From contig JAZUOT010000052.1 in assembly GCA_045604805.1 (NCBI GenBank), forward strand, positions 1 through 52,896: a stretch of DNA of 52,896 bases, given 5' to 3'. This document shows positions 31,521 to 40,161 of this stretch, piece after piece. The DNA comes from JAZUOT01 sp045604805 (lineage in GTDB: Bacteria; Bacillota; Clostridia; Oscillospirales; Acutalibacteraceae). Numbering within the stretch: position 1 is the stretch's first letter; each line of letters starts with the position of its first letter. The notes under the pieces are model-generated. The model did not search any database and had not been told where the DNA came from. It saw only the letters and a list, made by a program, of their open reading frames with translations. A program made the translations under genes and the position numbers.

Positions 31521-34500
31521 GTGTTTAAAGAAACGGAAAACAAACTGAGATATATTGTAGACTGTAGAGATAGAGAAGAAGCTATGGAAAGGCTAAAGGC
31601 CTTAGGGATAGAGATGAGCGAGAACGAACTGGAGAAAATAAGACAAAGACTCAACATAGATTCTTGTCATTCGTCATGTCTTAGCATGGAACAGCTGGAT
31701 AAGGTTGCTGGTGGGATGAAAAAAATGAAGTCTCTCGACCAGAATGGGCATAATCCTGACTTTGAGAAATTTTTAATTGATAATCTTAATAAATTATTAA
31801 ATAAGGAACCGCTAGATAATTTCTCGGACAAATGTGGGGATAGTGTTGTTGATTTTGAATTGAATGGTATGCGTGATTATACATTTTTTTCTATTTTGGC
31901 TGAAAATATAGTAGATATACATGCCGATAGAAGAGATCCTTCTGCTCTCGCTATTAAGGAATTCATCGACCGTGTACTGTCCAGTCCATGTGACTCTGAG
32001 ATTCTACATCTACATCGGGATATAGAACCTATAGCTTATGAATTGTACTGTCTTAAATGCGTTGTTAAAGATTGTAAACCTGAACATATAGACGGGTTGA
32101 TCAAAAGGTTTGAGCAGGTGTGTAAAACCTATAAAATTGATCCGTCTTTCTCCACGGAGTTTAAACGCTTGTCGATTGAGCTTGGTAAGATGAAAAATAC
32201 TGAAAAGACATCTACACAAGTATCAGTAGGAAGTTCAAAAGGGGAAATCCATCTTGGAAAACAGGGTGACTCAGCAATGGGGCAAATGAGGAAAGTTCCG
32301 CTTGTTCCTAATGAACATTGCCCTAATTCTACTGCTAAACATACGTCTCTTATGGATGATAGGTCTTTTTTTCCCGTTTATCCTAATGCTCAACGGACGG
32401 GTTTCAACGCTGATAAACAAAAGACAGAGGTAAGGCCAAAAGGAATAAGCTCCTTCGAAGACTTAGATATATCAAAAACAGCATCCGGTAAGGTTGTTGC
32501 TGGTATTTCAAAGAATACGAGCGACGGAGTTGATGATAAAGGAAGCCATCCTGAAAAAACAAATGACTTAGCAACGAAATCATATGGAACTACAAATGTG
32601 CCTACATCATTACAAGTAAGAAATCCAAAAGCAACTCCACCCCACCCCTTTGGTGATAGAAGTTCACATTCAGACAGAAGGCCAGACAGAAGGCCAGACA
32701 GAGTGCCAGACAGAGTGCCAGGCAGAAGGCCAGACAGAAATTCACAGCCAAAGCCAGAAACTCCACTCCAACCTGTGCTTAAGATGTCTAAGACTGCAAA
32801 TGACTCTCAACCATTTAAGCCAGATGCACACTCCAGTGATTCAGATTCAGGCAGAGGTCTAGGCAGAAACCCAGATAGAAGTTCGCAACAGCAAAGCTTA
32901 AAAGCTACAGGTGGAAGTTCGCAGCAGCAAAGCTTAGCACCTACAGGCGGAGAGTCAAAATGGCAACTCTCTCCTACGCGTTTTCCTTACCTTTCCCGGC
33001 TCTTTGACACGTGCAAAAATGACAAGGACTTTAGCAAATTTGATGAAGAAATTGAAAGCCTGCTGCGTCCATTACTCCCCTCAGATTACTCCGTCCCTTT
33101 TGATGAAATGAAAGATATATTTGGAAATTTTACTTCTCAATTTGAGACCTTTGGATATTTATATAATCATGTTAAAGAGTTAGCAGACTTATACCTATAC
33201 AAATATTTCTCCGGAAAGTTTAATGCTGAAGAGACTCTACTACAGGATCGACTCTCTAGATTTAAAGAAAAAGAAGCACCTATTGTGTCAGTCCCTTATA
33301 AAGACCTTTTTGAACAGAGTATAGATGATCCTCATATAATTCCTCAGGGCAAATTTTCTACTCTCCCTTTCTCCCTTTTGAACCCGTTACCAAGAAATAT
33401 TTTTAACATGATTATAGGCGATCCGTCTACTAACGCTACACCAGGTTTGACTTCTTTTTGGGACGCATGTAAATTATTTCTTTCCTCGGAAATTAAATTT
33501 GTCGTTTTCGTGCCTACACCTGGGTCTAATTTTGATAAGAATACTAGAAAAGTAGATGGAATCCCTACTATTCTTCGGGAGGCGTGTACAGCAAATGGTA
33601 TTGACCCTAATAGTGAGGCTTTTTTCCATATGCTTCATAATGATGAATTTAAAATGAACTCTACTCCCAGTTCTGATTCATTCTCAATTAGTCCCGAAAA
33701 GACAAAAGCTTATCCCCGTAAGTTTGGAGATTTAAATGTTTCTTGTGTTTCTTCGATATATGGAAAAGACAATGATGCTGTTTCCCGCACAGATAACTTT
33801 TACCAAAAATTAAGTAATACTGCAAAAGTATATAAAAAACAAGGAATACAAGTCGTATTGATTGATATATGTGAACTTGTTCGTTCTTTGAATATCGGTA
33901 TTCTCACTGCGGTTGTACAGGCTGCTCATGAGAATCCAGATATGTCATTTGTAGTCACAGTTAATTCGTCGAAGGGGAAGGATTTTGTTAAATTTTTTGA
34001 TACCAAAAGCACTACGCGTTTAGTTAGTGAAGAAGCGTTTGAGTCATATAATTGTGGAGATGCACTTGAAATTGAAGATTTAGCTCAGAAGAGGTTTATA
34101 AATTTTGATGAATTTTTTTCGGAAGAACCATCTTCTCTTTTTGTGAACCCCAACCATCCTACTAATATTTGTTACGTAAATACAAACAATGGTAATCTTA
34201 GAGCACCAAGTATTGATCTTTACGATCTATATGCTTTGTATTGTTCCCTTTATTTTGAACCTATCTATGTCACGGGGTCTTTCGGTTCCATTCGTTTTAA
34301 TTGCACTTCGGGAGAAATAAAAAGTAATGATATTGTGGGAAAATTTAATACATCCCTGTTTGAAGCGTTTCAAATTGACCCAAATAGTAAAGATTTCCTC
34401 GATAAGTTTCGTCGTATTGATGGTATTAAAGAAGTTCATTTCGGAAACGATACGCGTATCCTTGGTATGAATACAGGTACACCTTATCTCATGGAAATTG

Positions 34501-37500
34501 ACAACGCTTCTGTTGCTTTTATTCGCTTTAACGAAAAGGCAGATCTCTATGAAAAAGAACTTTACAAATCATTACGTCATGTTTCGGAAACAGCTACGGA
34601 AAAAGAAATATCAATCGTAAATATTCCTTTTCTTCTAGGAGGAAATCCAGGTCGTCCTTTTACCACCTTATTCGATGTAGTTAAAACGATTGCTACGGAA
34701 TATCCCCTAATCAAATATGTATTCCTAGCTCATGACGAGGAATCTAATAGTCATCTTCGTAAGGAAGAAATTACTTGTTTAGTTACGGAAGATTCGATTG
34801 AGAGGTGGGATAAGGCAGGAGGAGATTTACATAATACGGCAACTGAATTTGTATCTAAAGACAAAAATTCACAGCCAAACTTAGAAGCTAAAGACAAAAA
34901 TTCGCAGCAAAGCTCAGAAGCTCTACTCAGTCCTGAGGAGATACAAGAGCTTGTAGATATCCGTAGAAATGGCCACGCAAGCAAATTTAGACAAGCATTT
35001 AGCAAAGTAGCGAACGAAAAAATATGCGTCCCCTCCGATTGCTCTAACCCTTTTGAGGAATATAGAGTCAGATTGTACGCTCTAGTTTCGCAACTTAGAG
35101 AATGTGCGCCTGACTTGGAGTCAACTTTTAATAGTTATGCTCGAGTTCTGGAAGTTGAATTTTTCCATACCATATTTAATGTGGAAGACGCTAATATGTC
35201 GAGAGAACTCAGTAAAAAATCAGATTCTAATCCAAAGGTTTTCGTCCTTTTTGATAAAAGTTTTTCTGATCCGCCGGTTGATAAAACTAATAAAAGTTCT
35301 TCTGAGCCACCGGTTGGTAACCCTGCTGAAATTTGTCTAGGCCGTAATTTATGGCTCACCCCTACCGACCTTAGGAATCCTTTACCAGAGAATTTTCTTT
35401 ACATAAATACAAATGATAAATCTAATCAACCAAACACACCTATTGATAGGTTGATTTCTTTACTTCGTACGTCTCATTCCGTGGGATTTGTCTCGCCTAC
35501 GGGTAATCCCTACATCGTACCTGATACTGGAGACATATATGATTTTGGCAAATTTTCTGATAGCCTGTTTAGGGCACTAGGAGTTGAGCCTAAAGGTTTA
35601 GACTTCTTCAATAAGTTTGCGGAAGGCATTAAACAGAAAAAGGGTACACACAGAGACAACAAAGGAAATAAAATTGAATGCCTTTCTCTACCTTTAACTA
35701 CAAATTCAGCTTATCTCCGTAAGATTGATGATTTCTTTATTTCTTTTATTGTTCCGCCCTTCTCCTTCTCAAAAAACGAAGGACGACAAGATAGCGCTTT
35801 TTTTGCAGAAAATACTTACAAAGTACTTAGTGTCGCTGTGTCATCATTGAGAGAAAAGGGAATAACCACCGTGTGTATTCCTCATTTTGGAGGAACACTC
35901 GGTTATTCTGTTATTGTCTTTCTCACTGCACTTGTACAGTTTGTTCGCGAGAATCCCGATATGAAATTTATATTCTTATCTTATGACAAAGAAACTACTA
36001 ATGTTGTTAATGAGTTAGGCGTTCCGTGTTTAATTACGGAAGAATCAATTGAGAGGTGGCGTAGTGCAAAAGGAGATTTACATAATACGGCTTTAGATGA
36101 AGCTTTAACTAAAGTTTTAGCTGAAGCTAAAAGCAGAAACTCGCAGCAGCCAAGCTTAAAAGCTACAGCTACAGGTAGAAGTTCGCAGCAGTCAAGCTTA
36201 AAAGCTACAGCTACAGGTATAAGTTCGCAGCAACCAAGCTCAAAAGCTACAGGTAGAAGTTCGCAGCAGCTTACAGGCAGAGAGCCAGACAGAAATTCAC
36301 AGCCAAAGCCAGAAACTCCATCCTCTCTTCGGCCTGTACCTAACACAAGCGAACTCGGAATAGTGCATGGTGGTGATGAGATTAAAACAACACATAGGTT
36401 TATAAATTTTAATGAATTTTTTTCGGAAAAACCATCTTCTCTTTTTATGAACCCCAACCAACCTGATAATGTTTCTTTCATAGATACAAACAGGGAGAAT
36501 CCTAGCTCAGCAAATACTGACCTTGCTGAGGTAAATACTTTGGTTTCTCGCTTGAACATTGGATCTACCTATGTCGTGCCGCTATGTGGAAATACTTTGC
36601 TCTTAAATACTAGTATTAACAAAATGCTTTGTGGAGGAACATTTGATAGGGAGCTGTTTGAAGCACTTCGAATTGGTCTAAATGAAGAATTCTTACGTAT
36701 ATTTGTTGGTAATGATTTTGAAATGTCGTCTAATGACAAATTTATACTTTGCAAAGGAATACAGCCAGGTATACCTTATCCTCGGAAATTTGGAAACATT
36801 TCTGTCACTTTCTTTCATTTTGCCACCACCACTGCCCCTAAAAAATCATTTTTTGACGATTCATTAAGTCGTATTTCAAAAACAGCTATTGAACAAAAAA
36901 AGCAAGTCATAATTTTTCCTTTTAATAACAGAGCTCTTTCTTCTAATATAATCTCTTTCGATGAAGTTAAAGATATTGCTCTCAAAAATCCCAATCTCCG
37001 ATATGTATTCCTAGCTCGTGACTATAATTCTTATAGTCGTCTTAGTGAGAAAAAGATTCCGTGTTTAGTCATGGAAGAACAGTTTAAGACGTTGCGTAAT
37101 AGTCCAGAAGAAGATTTACATAAGAAAGTTTTACCTACCCCCGGTGGAAATTTACAGCCACGTCCTACCAAAGCTTCAGCTGCACACTCAGATAGAGCTT
37201 TGCAGCCAAATCCAGCTGAAGTTCAGGCTGAAGATAAAGCTTTACATCATACCTCTTCAACTGAAACTGTGGCTTTGGGTCCAGCAGTTGATCCCGATTA
37301 CTTTCAATCTGAAATAGATCGTCTAAAGGATACATTACCTGAAAATGAAAATCCGAATCGATTTGTCAATATTTATGATTTTCGTGATTCTCATCTCAAA
37401 AATAATAGATATAATGGAGATTCTCAAGTTCCTTCGGATTCTACAATATGGCTCGCCCCTGAGGCACTTATAAAAAATCCTTTACCACCTAATCTTTATG

Positions 37501-38165
37501 TGGCAAATACAAACAAAAAAAATAGTAAACTACCATATACTCCTACTGAACTGTTCCCGTCTCTCTTTGGCAACAACGCAGGCTTTGTTTTGCCTATAGG
37601 TAATTTGGCTTTAAATAAAACTACTAATGAACTAGAGTATTTAGGCGTTTTTTCTAGCACTTTGCTTCGTAGTATTGGATTTAGCATTACAGGTGAAAGG
37701 AGCTTCAATCTGCTTGCTGGTGAGCTTCCAAGAGAGGATGGAGAAATCCAAAAATATCTTTCTGATAAGAAGGATGTCAGAGTATATCCTTGTACTCAAG
37801 TCAAAAATCTTCATGTAAATAAGTCTTATCCTCGTGAACTAAATGGTGTGTCTGTTGCTTTTGTTTCAGCATTTAATCCCAAAACAAGTGATAAAGCTCC
37901 TGAACATTCTTTTGCAAAACATTTTTCTGCAGCACTATCACATGCTAAGAGCTACTTTGAAGAAAAAGGAAAATTCATCCTAGTAGTTCCTTGGGTTGGA
38001 GGAGGTACTGGTCGTCAATTTTTCAGCTCCCTTGTTCCAGTTGTACAGCTTGCTCTCCAAAATCCCCATATAAAAGTTGTATTTTTAGCTTATGACCCTA
38101 AATCTATTGACTTTTTTGCTCGAAAAGGCTGTCAGTGTTTAGTTACTGACGACTATATTCGTTGA
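31521..38165 (+). CDS. Giant Nif11-like leader-bearing protein 3 with five macro-like modules (2214 aa)
   Basis: The start is GTG at 31521 with AGGAAGGG five bases upstream; the frame also opens 14 codons earlier at an ATG without such a site. Residues 1-65 are the leader (V-D-C-R-D-R-E-E-A-M-E-R-L, G-I-E-M-S-E-N-E-L, L-S-M-E-Q-L-D-K-V-A-G-G). Then come a helical region (to about 215), a disordered linker with P-D-R-R/V repeats, and a helical module (about 488-590). Five modules of about 230 residues start near 616, 857, 1283, 1625 and 1982; a second copy of the helical module lies near 1137-1225 before the third. Each macro-like module has N-P-x-P-x-N, h-x-N-T-N (I-D-T-N in one, lost in the first), G-x-F-x3-L-F-x-A, and h-F-L-x-x-D, and most end with L-V-T-x-x-x-I-x-R. 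Linkers are Ser/Gln/Lys-rich. No signal peptide or membrane helix. Confidence 0.75.
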   Translation: MFKETENKLRYIVDCRDREEAMERLKALGIEMSENELEKIRQRLNIDSCHSSCLSMEQLDKVAGGMKKMKSLDQNGHNPDFEKFLIDNLNKLLNKEPLDNFSDKCGDSVVDFELNGMRDYTFFSILAENIVDIHADRRDPSALAIKEFIDRVLSSPCDSEILHLHRDIEPIAYELYCLKCVVKDCKPEHIDGLIKRFEQVCKTYKIDPSFSTEFKRLSIELGKMKNTEKTSTQVSVGSSKGEIHLGKQGDSAMGQMRKVPLVPNEHCPNSTAKHTSLMDDRSFFPVYPNAQRTGFNADKQKTEVRPKGISSFEDLDISKTASGKVVAGISKNTSDGVDDKGSHPEKTNDLATKSYGTTNVPTSLQVRNPKATPPHPFGDRSSHSDRRPDRRPDRVPDRVPGRRPDRNSQPKPETPLQPVLKMSKTANDSQPFKPDAHSSDSDSGRGLGRNPDRSSQQQSLKATGGSSQQQSLAPTGGESKWQLSPTRFPYLSRLFDTCKNDKDFSKFDEEIESLLRPLLPSDYSVPFDEMKDIFGNFTSQFETFGYLYNHVKELADLYLYKYFSGKFNAEETLLQDRLSRFKEKEAPIVSVPYKDLFEQSIDDPHIIPQGKFSTLPFSLLNPLPRNIFNMIIGDPSTNATPGLTSFWDACKLFLSSEIKFVVFVPTPGSNFDKNTRKVDGIPTILREACTANGIDPNSEAFFHMLHNDEFKMNSTPSSDSFSISPEKTKAYPRKFGDLNVSCVSSIYGKDNDAVSRTDNFYQKLSNTAKVYKKQGIQVVLIDICELVRSLNIGILTAVVQAAHENPDMSFVVTVNSSKGKDFVKFFDTKSTTRLVSEEAFESYNCGDALEIEDLAQKRFINFDEFFSEEPSSLFVNPNHPTNICYVNTNNGNLRAPSIDLYDLYALYCSLYFEPIYVTGSFGSIRFNCTSGEIKSNDIVGKFNTSLFEAFQIDPNSKDFLDKFRRIDGIKEVHFGNDTRILGMNTGTPYLMEIDNASVAFIRFNEKADLYEKELYKSLRHVSETATEKEISIVNIPFLLGGNPGRPFTTLFDVVKTIATEYPLIKYVFLAHDEESNSHLRKEEITCLVTEDSIERWDKAGGDLHNTATEFVSKDKNSQPNLEAKDKNSQQSSEALLSPEEIQELVDIRRNGHASKFRQAFSKVANEKICVPSDCSNPFEEYRVRLYALVSQLRECAPDLESTFNSYARVLEVEFFHTIFNVEDANMSRELSKKSDSNPKVFVLFDKSFSDPPVDKTNKSSSEPPVGNPAEICLGRNLWLTPTDLRNPLPENFLYINTNDKSNQPNTPIDRLISLLRTSHSVGFVSPTGNPYIVPDTGDIYDFGKFSDSLFRALGVEPKGLDFFNKFAEGIKQKKGTHRDNKGNKIECLSLPLTTNSAYLRKIDDFFISFIVPPFSFSKNEGRQDSAFFAENTYKVLSVAVSSLREKGITTVCIPHFGGTLGYSVIVFLTALVQFVRENPDMKFIFLSYDKETTNVVNELGVPCLITEESIERWRSAKGDLHNTALDEALTKVLAEAKSRNSQQPSLKATATGRSSQQSSLKATATGISSQQPSSKATGRSSQQLTGREPDRNSQPKPETPSSLRPVPNTSELGIVHGGDEIKTTHRFINFNEFFSEKPSSLFMNPNQPDNVSFIDTNRENPSSANTDLAEVNTLVSRLNIGSTYVVPLCGNTLLLNTSINKMLCGGTFDRELFEALRIGLNEEFLRIFVGNDFEMSSNDKFILCKGIQPGIPYPRKFGNISVTFFHFATTTAPKKSFFDDSLSRISKTAIEQKKQVIIFPFNNRALSSNIISFDEVKDIALKNPNLRYVFLARDYNSYSRLSEKKIPCLVMEEQFKTLRNSPEEDLHKKVLPTPGGNLQPRPTKASAAHSDRALQPNPAEVQAEDKALHHTSSTETVALGPAVDPDYFQSEIDRLKDTLPENENPNRFVNIYDFRDSHLKNNRYNGDSQVPSDSTIWLAPEALIKNPLPPNLYVANTNKKNSKLPYTPTELFPSLFGNNAGFVLPIGNLALNKTTNELEYLGVFSSTLLRSIGFSITGERSFNLLAGELPREDGEIQKYLSDKKDVRVYPCTQVKNLHVNKSYPRELNGVSVAFVSAFNPKTSDKAPEHSFAKHFSAALSHAKSYFEEKGKFILVVPWVGGGTGRQFFSSLVPVVQLALQNPHIKVVFLAYDPKSIDFFARKGCQCLVTDDYIR
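32675..32765 (+). repeat. Pro-Asp-Arg linker repeats in leader-protein gene 3, first copy
   Basis: Twelve-base units GACAGAAGGCCA and variants encode R-P-D-R or V-P-D-R six times. The last 37 bases of this stretch recur identically near 36284-36320 of the same gene, so the linker has been copied or recombined internally. Confidence 0.8.
36130..36320 (+). repeat. Ser-Ser-Gln-Gln linker repeats in leader-protein gene 3
   Basis: Four imperfect units of about 45 bases code S-S-Q-Q-x-S-x-K-A-T-A-T-G and are followed by the copied P-D-R-N-S-Q-P-K-P-E-T-P segment. The same S-S-Q-Q-Q-S-L-K-A-T-G unit occurs near 32880-32950. These are disordered spacers between modules. Confidence 0.8.
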
Positions 38166-38195
38166 AAACCCAGGTAGTTAATATTCTGATTTAAA

Positions 38196-38235
38196 AACCT
38201 AAGAAGGACCTACTTGTGAGGTCCTTCTTAGGTTT
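38196..38235 (+). terminator. Terminator of leader-protein gene 3
   Basis: A stem of about 15 bases (AACCTAAGAAGGACC with GGTCCTTCTTAGGTT) closes over a nine-base loop and ends in TTTAG. The core is nearly identical to the terminator after the next gene. Confidence 0.8.
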
Positions 38236-38251
38236 AGATATGGAGAAAAAC

Positions 38252-38279
38252 TTGACTTTTTATTGAGAAAGTATATAAT
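38252..38279 (+). promoter_or_regulatory. Sigma-A promoter of leader-protein gene 4
   Basis: TTGACT (38252-38257) and TATAAT (38274-38279) are 16 bases apart, 55 bases before the ATG at 38334. It starts 16 bases after the preceding terminator, so the tandem genes are transcribed separately. Confidence 0.75.
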
Positions 38280-38333
38280 TTGAAATATTGTGTTTATTTT
38301 TTACTAGTTAGAATGAGAGGGAGTCTTTTGCAA

Positions 38334-40076
38334 ATGGAAAATTTTAGAGAAATACTAGACTTGTTGAAAGAGAGCCGGGATTTAGGAGAAGCAAAAATTA
38401 AGCTGGCAACATCAGATTTAGTAGTAAATGACTGTGATTTGCACAAGATACGTGAAATATTATACTCAAGCTTCCCTCACGAAAAGCCAGACACTTTAAA
38501 CGTTCAACAACTTAATGATGTTGCTGGTGGCATGAAGACCCTTAGGAAATTATTTAATTCGTTTTTTGGACCTAGCCAAACCGAAAATAGAGGTTTGCAG
38601 CAAAATCCAGATGCAGTTCAAGCTGAAAGTGGAGCTTTACACCCAAATCAAAATGCAAATGTAGTCCTTGATGGAAATTCACCGTTAGATGCAGATGCAG
38701 TTCATGGTAGAGATTTTCAGCAAGATCCAAATTCTGCTGTAGTCCCTGGTAGAAATTCACATCAATATCCATATGCAGTTCCTGGTAGAGATTTACAGCA
38801 AGATCCAGATGCAGTTCCTGGTAGAGATTTACAGCAAGATCCATATGCAGTTCCTGGTAGAGATTTACAGCAAGATCCAGATGCAGTTCCTGGTAGAGAT
38901 TTACAGCAAGATCCAGATGCAGTTCCTGGTAGAGATTTACAGCAAGATCCAGATGCAGTTCCTGGTAGAGATTTACAGCAAGATCCAAATGCAGTTCCTG
39001 GTAGAGATTTACAGCAAGATCCATATGGAGTTCCACCTGAAGATAGAACTTCACATCAATATCCGGATGCAGTTCCGCCTGAAGATAGAGAGTTACATCG
39101 CCCCTCTTTTATTGAATTTATGGCTTCGGGTCCAGCAGTTGATCCCTATTACTTTCAATCTGAAATAGATCGTCTAAAGAATGCATTACCTGAAAATGAA
39201 AATAATCCGAATCGGTTTGTCTATCTTGATGATTTTCTTCTCAAAAATAATAGAGATAATATAGGTTTTCAAGTTTCTTCAGATTCTGAAATAAGTATCG
39301 CCCCTGAGGCACTTATGAAACATCCTTTACCACCTAATCTTTATGTGGTAAATACAAACGAAATAAATAGTGAGCTACCATTTGTTTCTACTGAAATGAT
39401 AGTGTCTCTCTTTGGCCGCAACTCTGGCATTGTTTCGCCTACAGGTCCATTCCTTTTAAATAAAGATAATGGAAAAATACAAGAGTTAGGCGCTTTTGCT
39501 ACCACTTTGTTTGATATTATAAGGTTTAACCCTACAGGTAAAGAGAACTTCGATATACTTGCTGGTGAGCTTCCAAGAGAGGATGGAAAAATCCAAAAAT
39601 ATCTTTCTGATAAGAAGGAGGTCAAAGTATATCCTTGTACTCAAGTCAAAAATCTTTATGTAAATAAGTCTTATCCTCGTGAACTAAATGGTGTGTCTGT
39701 TGCTTTTGTTGCAGCAACAGACAGAAATAAGAATTCTGCTAAACCTAATCTTGATTATTTTTCTGCGGCCTGTCTTCTTGAAGCACTAGTAGATGCTACG
39801 AACTACTTTGTAAAAAATGGAAAAAGCACCGTATTCGTTCCTCAGATTGGAGGAAATTTTGGTTTGCCATTTATCTGCTTCGCTGTTGTACTCACACAGC
39901 TTGCTTGCCTATATCCTAATATTAGATTTGTGGCTATGACTTATAGCCGTGAATCTAATGCATATTTTGGTCGAAAAGCCTGTCGGTGTTTAACTACAGA
40001 AGTAGGTCTTAGAGACTATGAATCTAAAAATAGTATTCACAAAACAAAATCTCGTTTTCTAGATCAAGGCTTTTAA
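38334..40076 (+). CDS. Nif11-like leader-bearing protein 4 with one macro-like module (580 aa)
   Basis: The start is the ATG at 38334, ten bases after GAGAGGGAG; the frame also opens 18 codons earlier. Residues 1-66 form the leader: L-L-K-E-S-R-D-L-G-E-A-K-I-K-L and L-N-V-Q-Q-L-N-D-V-A-G-G. A disordered region follows with seven exact G-R-D-L-Q-Q-D-P-x-x-V-P repeats and several degenerate ones (about residues 140-245). The C-terminal half (from about 326) is one macro-like module almost identical to the last module of the 2214-residue neighbour, including N-L-Y-V-V-N-T-N, L-P-R-E-D-G-x-I-Q-K-Y-L-S-D-K-K, and N-K-S-Y-P-R-E-L-N-G-V-S-V-A-F-V. It looks like a shortened duplicate of its neighbour. 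Confidence 0.75.
   Translation: MENFREILDLLKESRDLGEAKIKLATSDLVVNDCDLHKIREILYSSFPHEKPDTLNVQQLNDVAGGMKTLRKLFNSFFGPSQTENRGLQQNPDAVQAESGALHPNQNANVVLDGNSPLDADAVHGRDFQQDPNSAVVPGRNSHQYPYAVPGRDLQQDPDAVPGRDLQQDPYAVPGRDLQQDPDAVPGRDLQQDPDAVPGRDLQQDPDAVPGRDLQQDPNAVPGRDLQQDPYGVPPEDRTSHQYPDAVPPEDRELHRPSFIEFMASGPAVDPYYFQSEIDRLKNALPENENNPNRFVYLDDFLLKNNRDNIGFQVSSDSEISIAPEALMKHPLPPNLYVVNTNEINSELPFVSTEMIVSLFGRNSGIVSPTGPFLLNKDNGKIQELGAFATTLFDIIRFNPTGKENFDILAGELPREDGKIQKYLSDKKEVKVYPCTQVKNLYVNKSYPRELNGVSVAFVAATDRNKNSAKPNLDYFSAACLLEALVDATNYFVKNGKSTVFVPQIGGNFGLPFICFAVVLTQLACLYPNIRFVAMTYSRESNAYFGRKACRCLTTEVGLRDYESKNSIHKTKSRFLDQGF
38781..39030 (+). repeat. 36-base tandem repeats in leader-protein gene 4
   Basis: Seven near-perfect units code G-R-D-L-Q-Q-D-P-(D/Y/N)-A-V-P. 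Variation is almost limited to the GAT/TAT/AAT codon. Because the unit is a multiple of three, other frames on both strands remain open through it. Confidence 0.92.
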
Positions 40077-40078
40077 GT

Positions 40079-40119
40079 AACCTAAGAAGGACCTACTTGT
40101 GAGGTCCTTCTTGTTTTTT
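40079..40119 (+). terminator. Terminator of leader-protein gene 4
   Basis: The stem CCTAAGAAGGACC/GGTCCTTCTT is followed by a T-rich tract (GTTTTTTATT). It matches the terminator at 38196-38235 almost base for base. Confidence 0.85.
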
Positions 40120-40161
40120 ATTATTATCATATGGAAAATAATTTCAATTTTTCGGTAGAAC

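Noticed and set aside
38781..39030. A CRISPR-like array
   Set aside because: The 36-base units are directly adjacent with no unique spacers and are in frame inside a protein gene; no cas genes are present.
38572..39168. Long open frames on both strands over the 36-base repeats
   Set aside because: They exist only because the repeat unit is a multiple of three; they lack ribosome binding sites and follow the repeat exactly.
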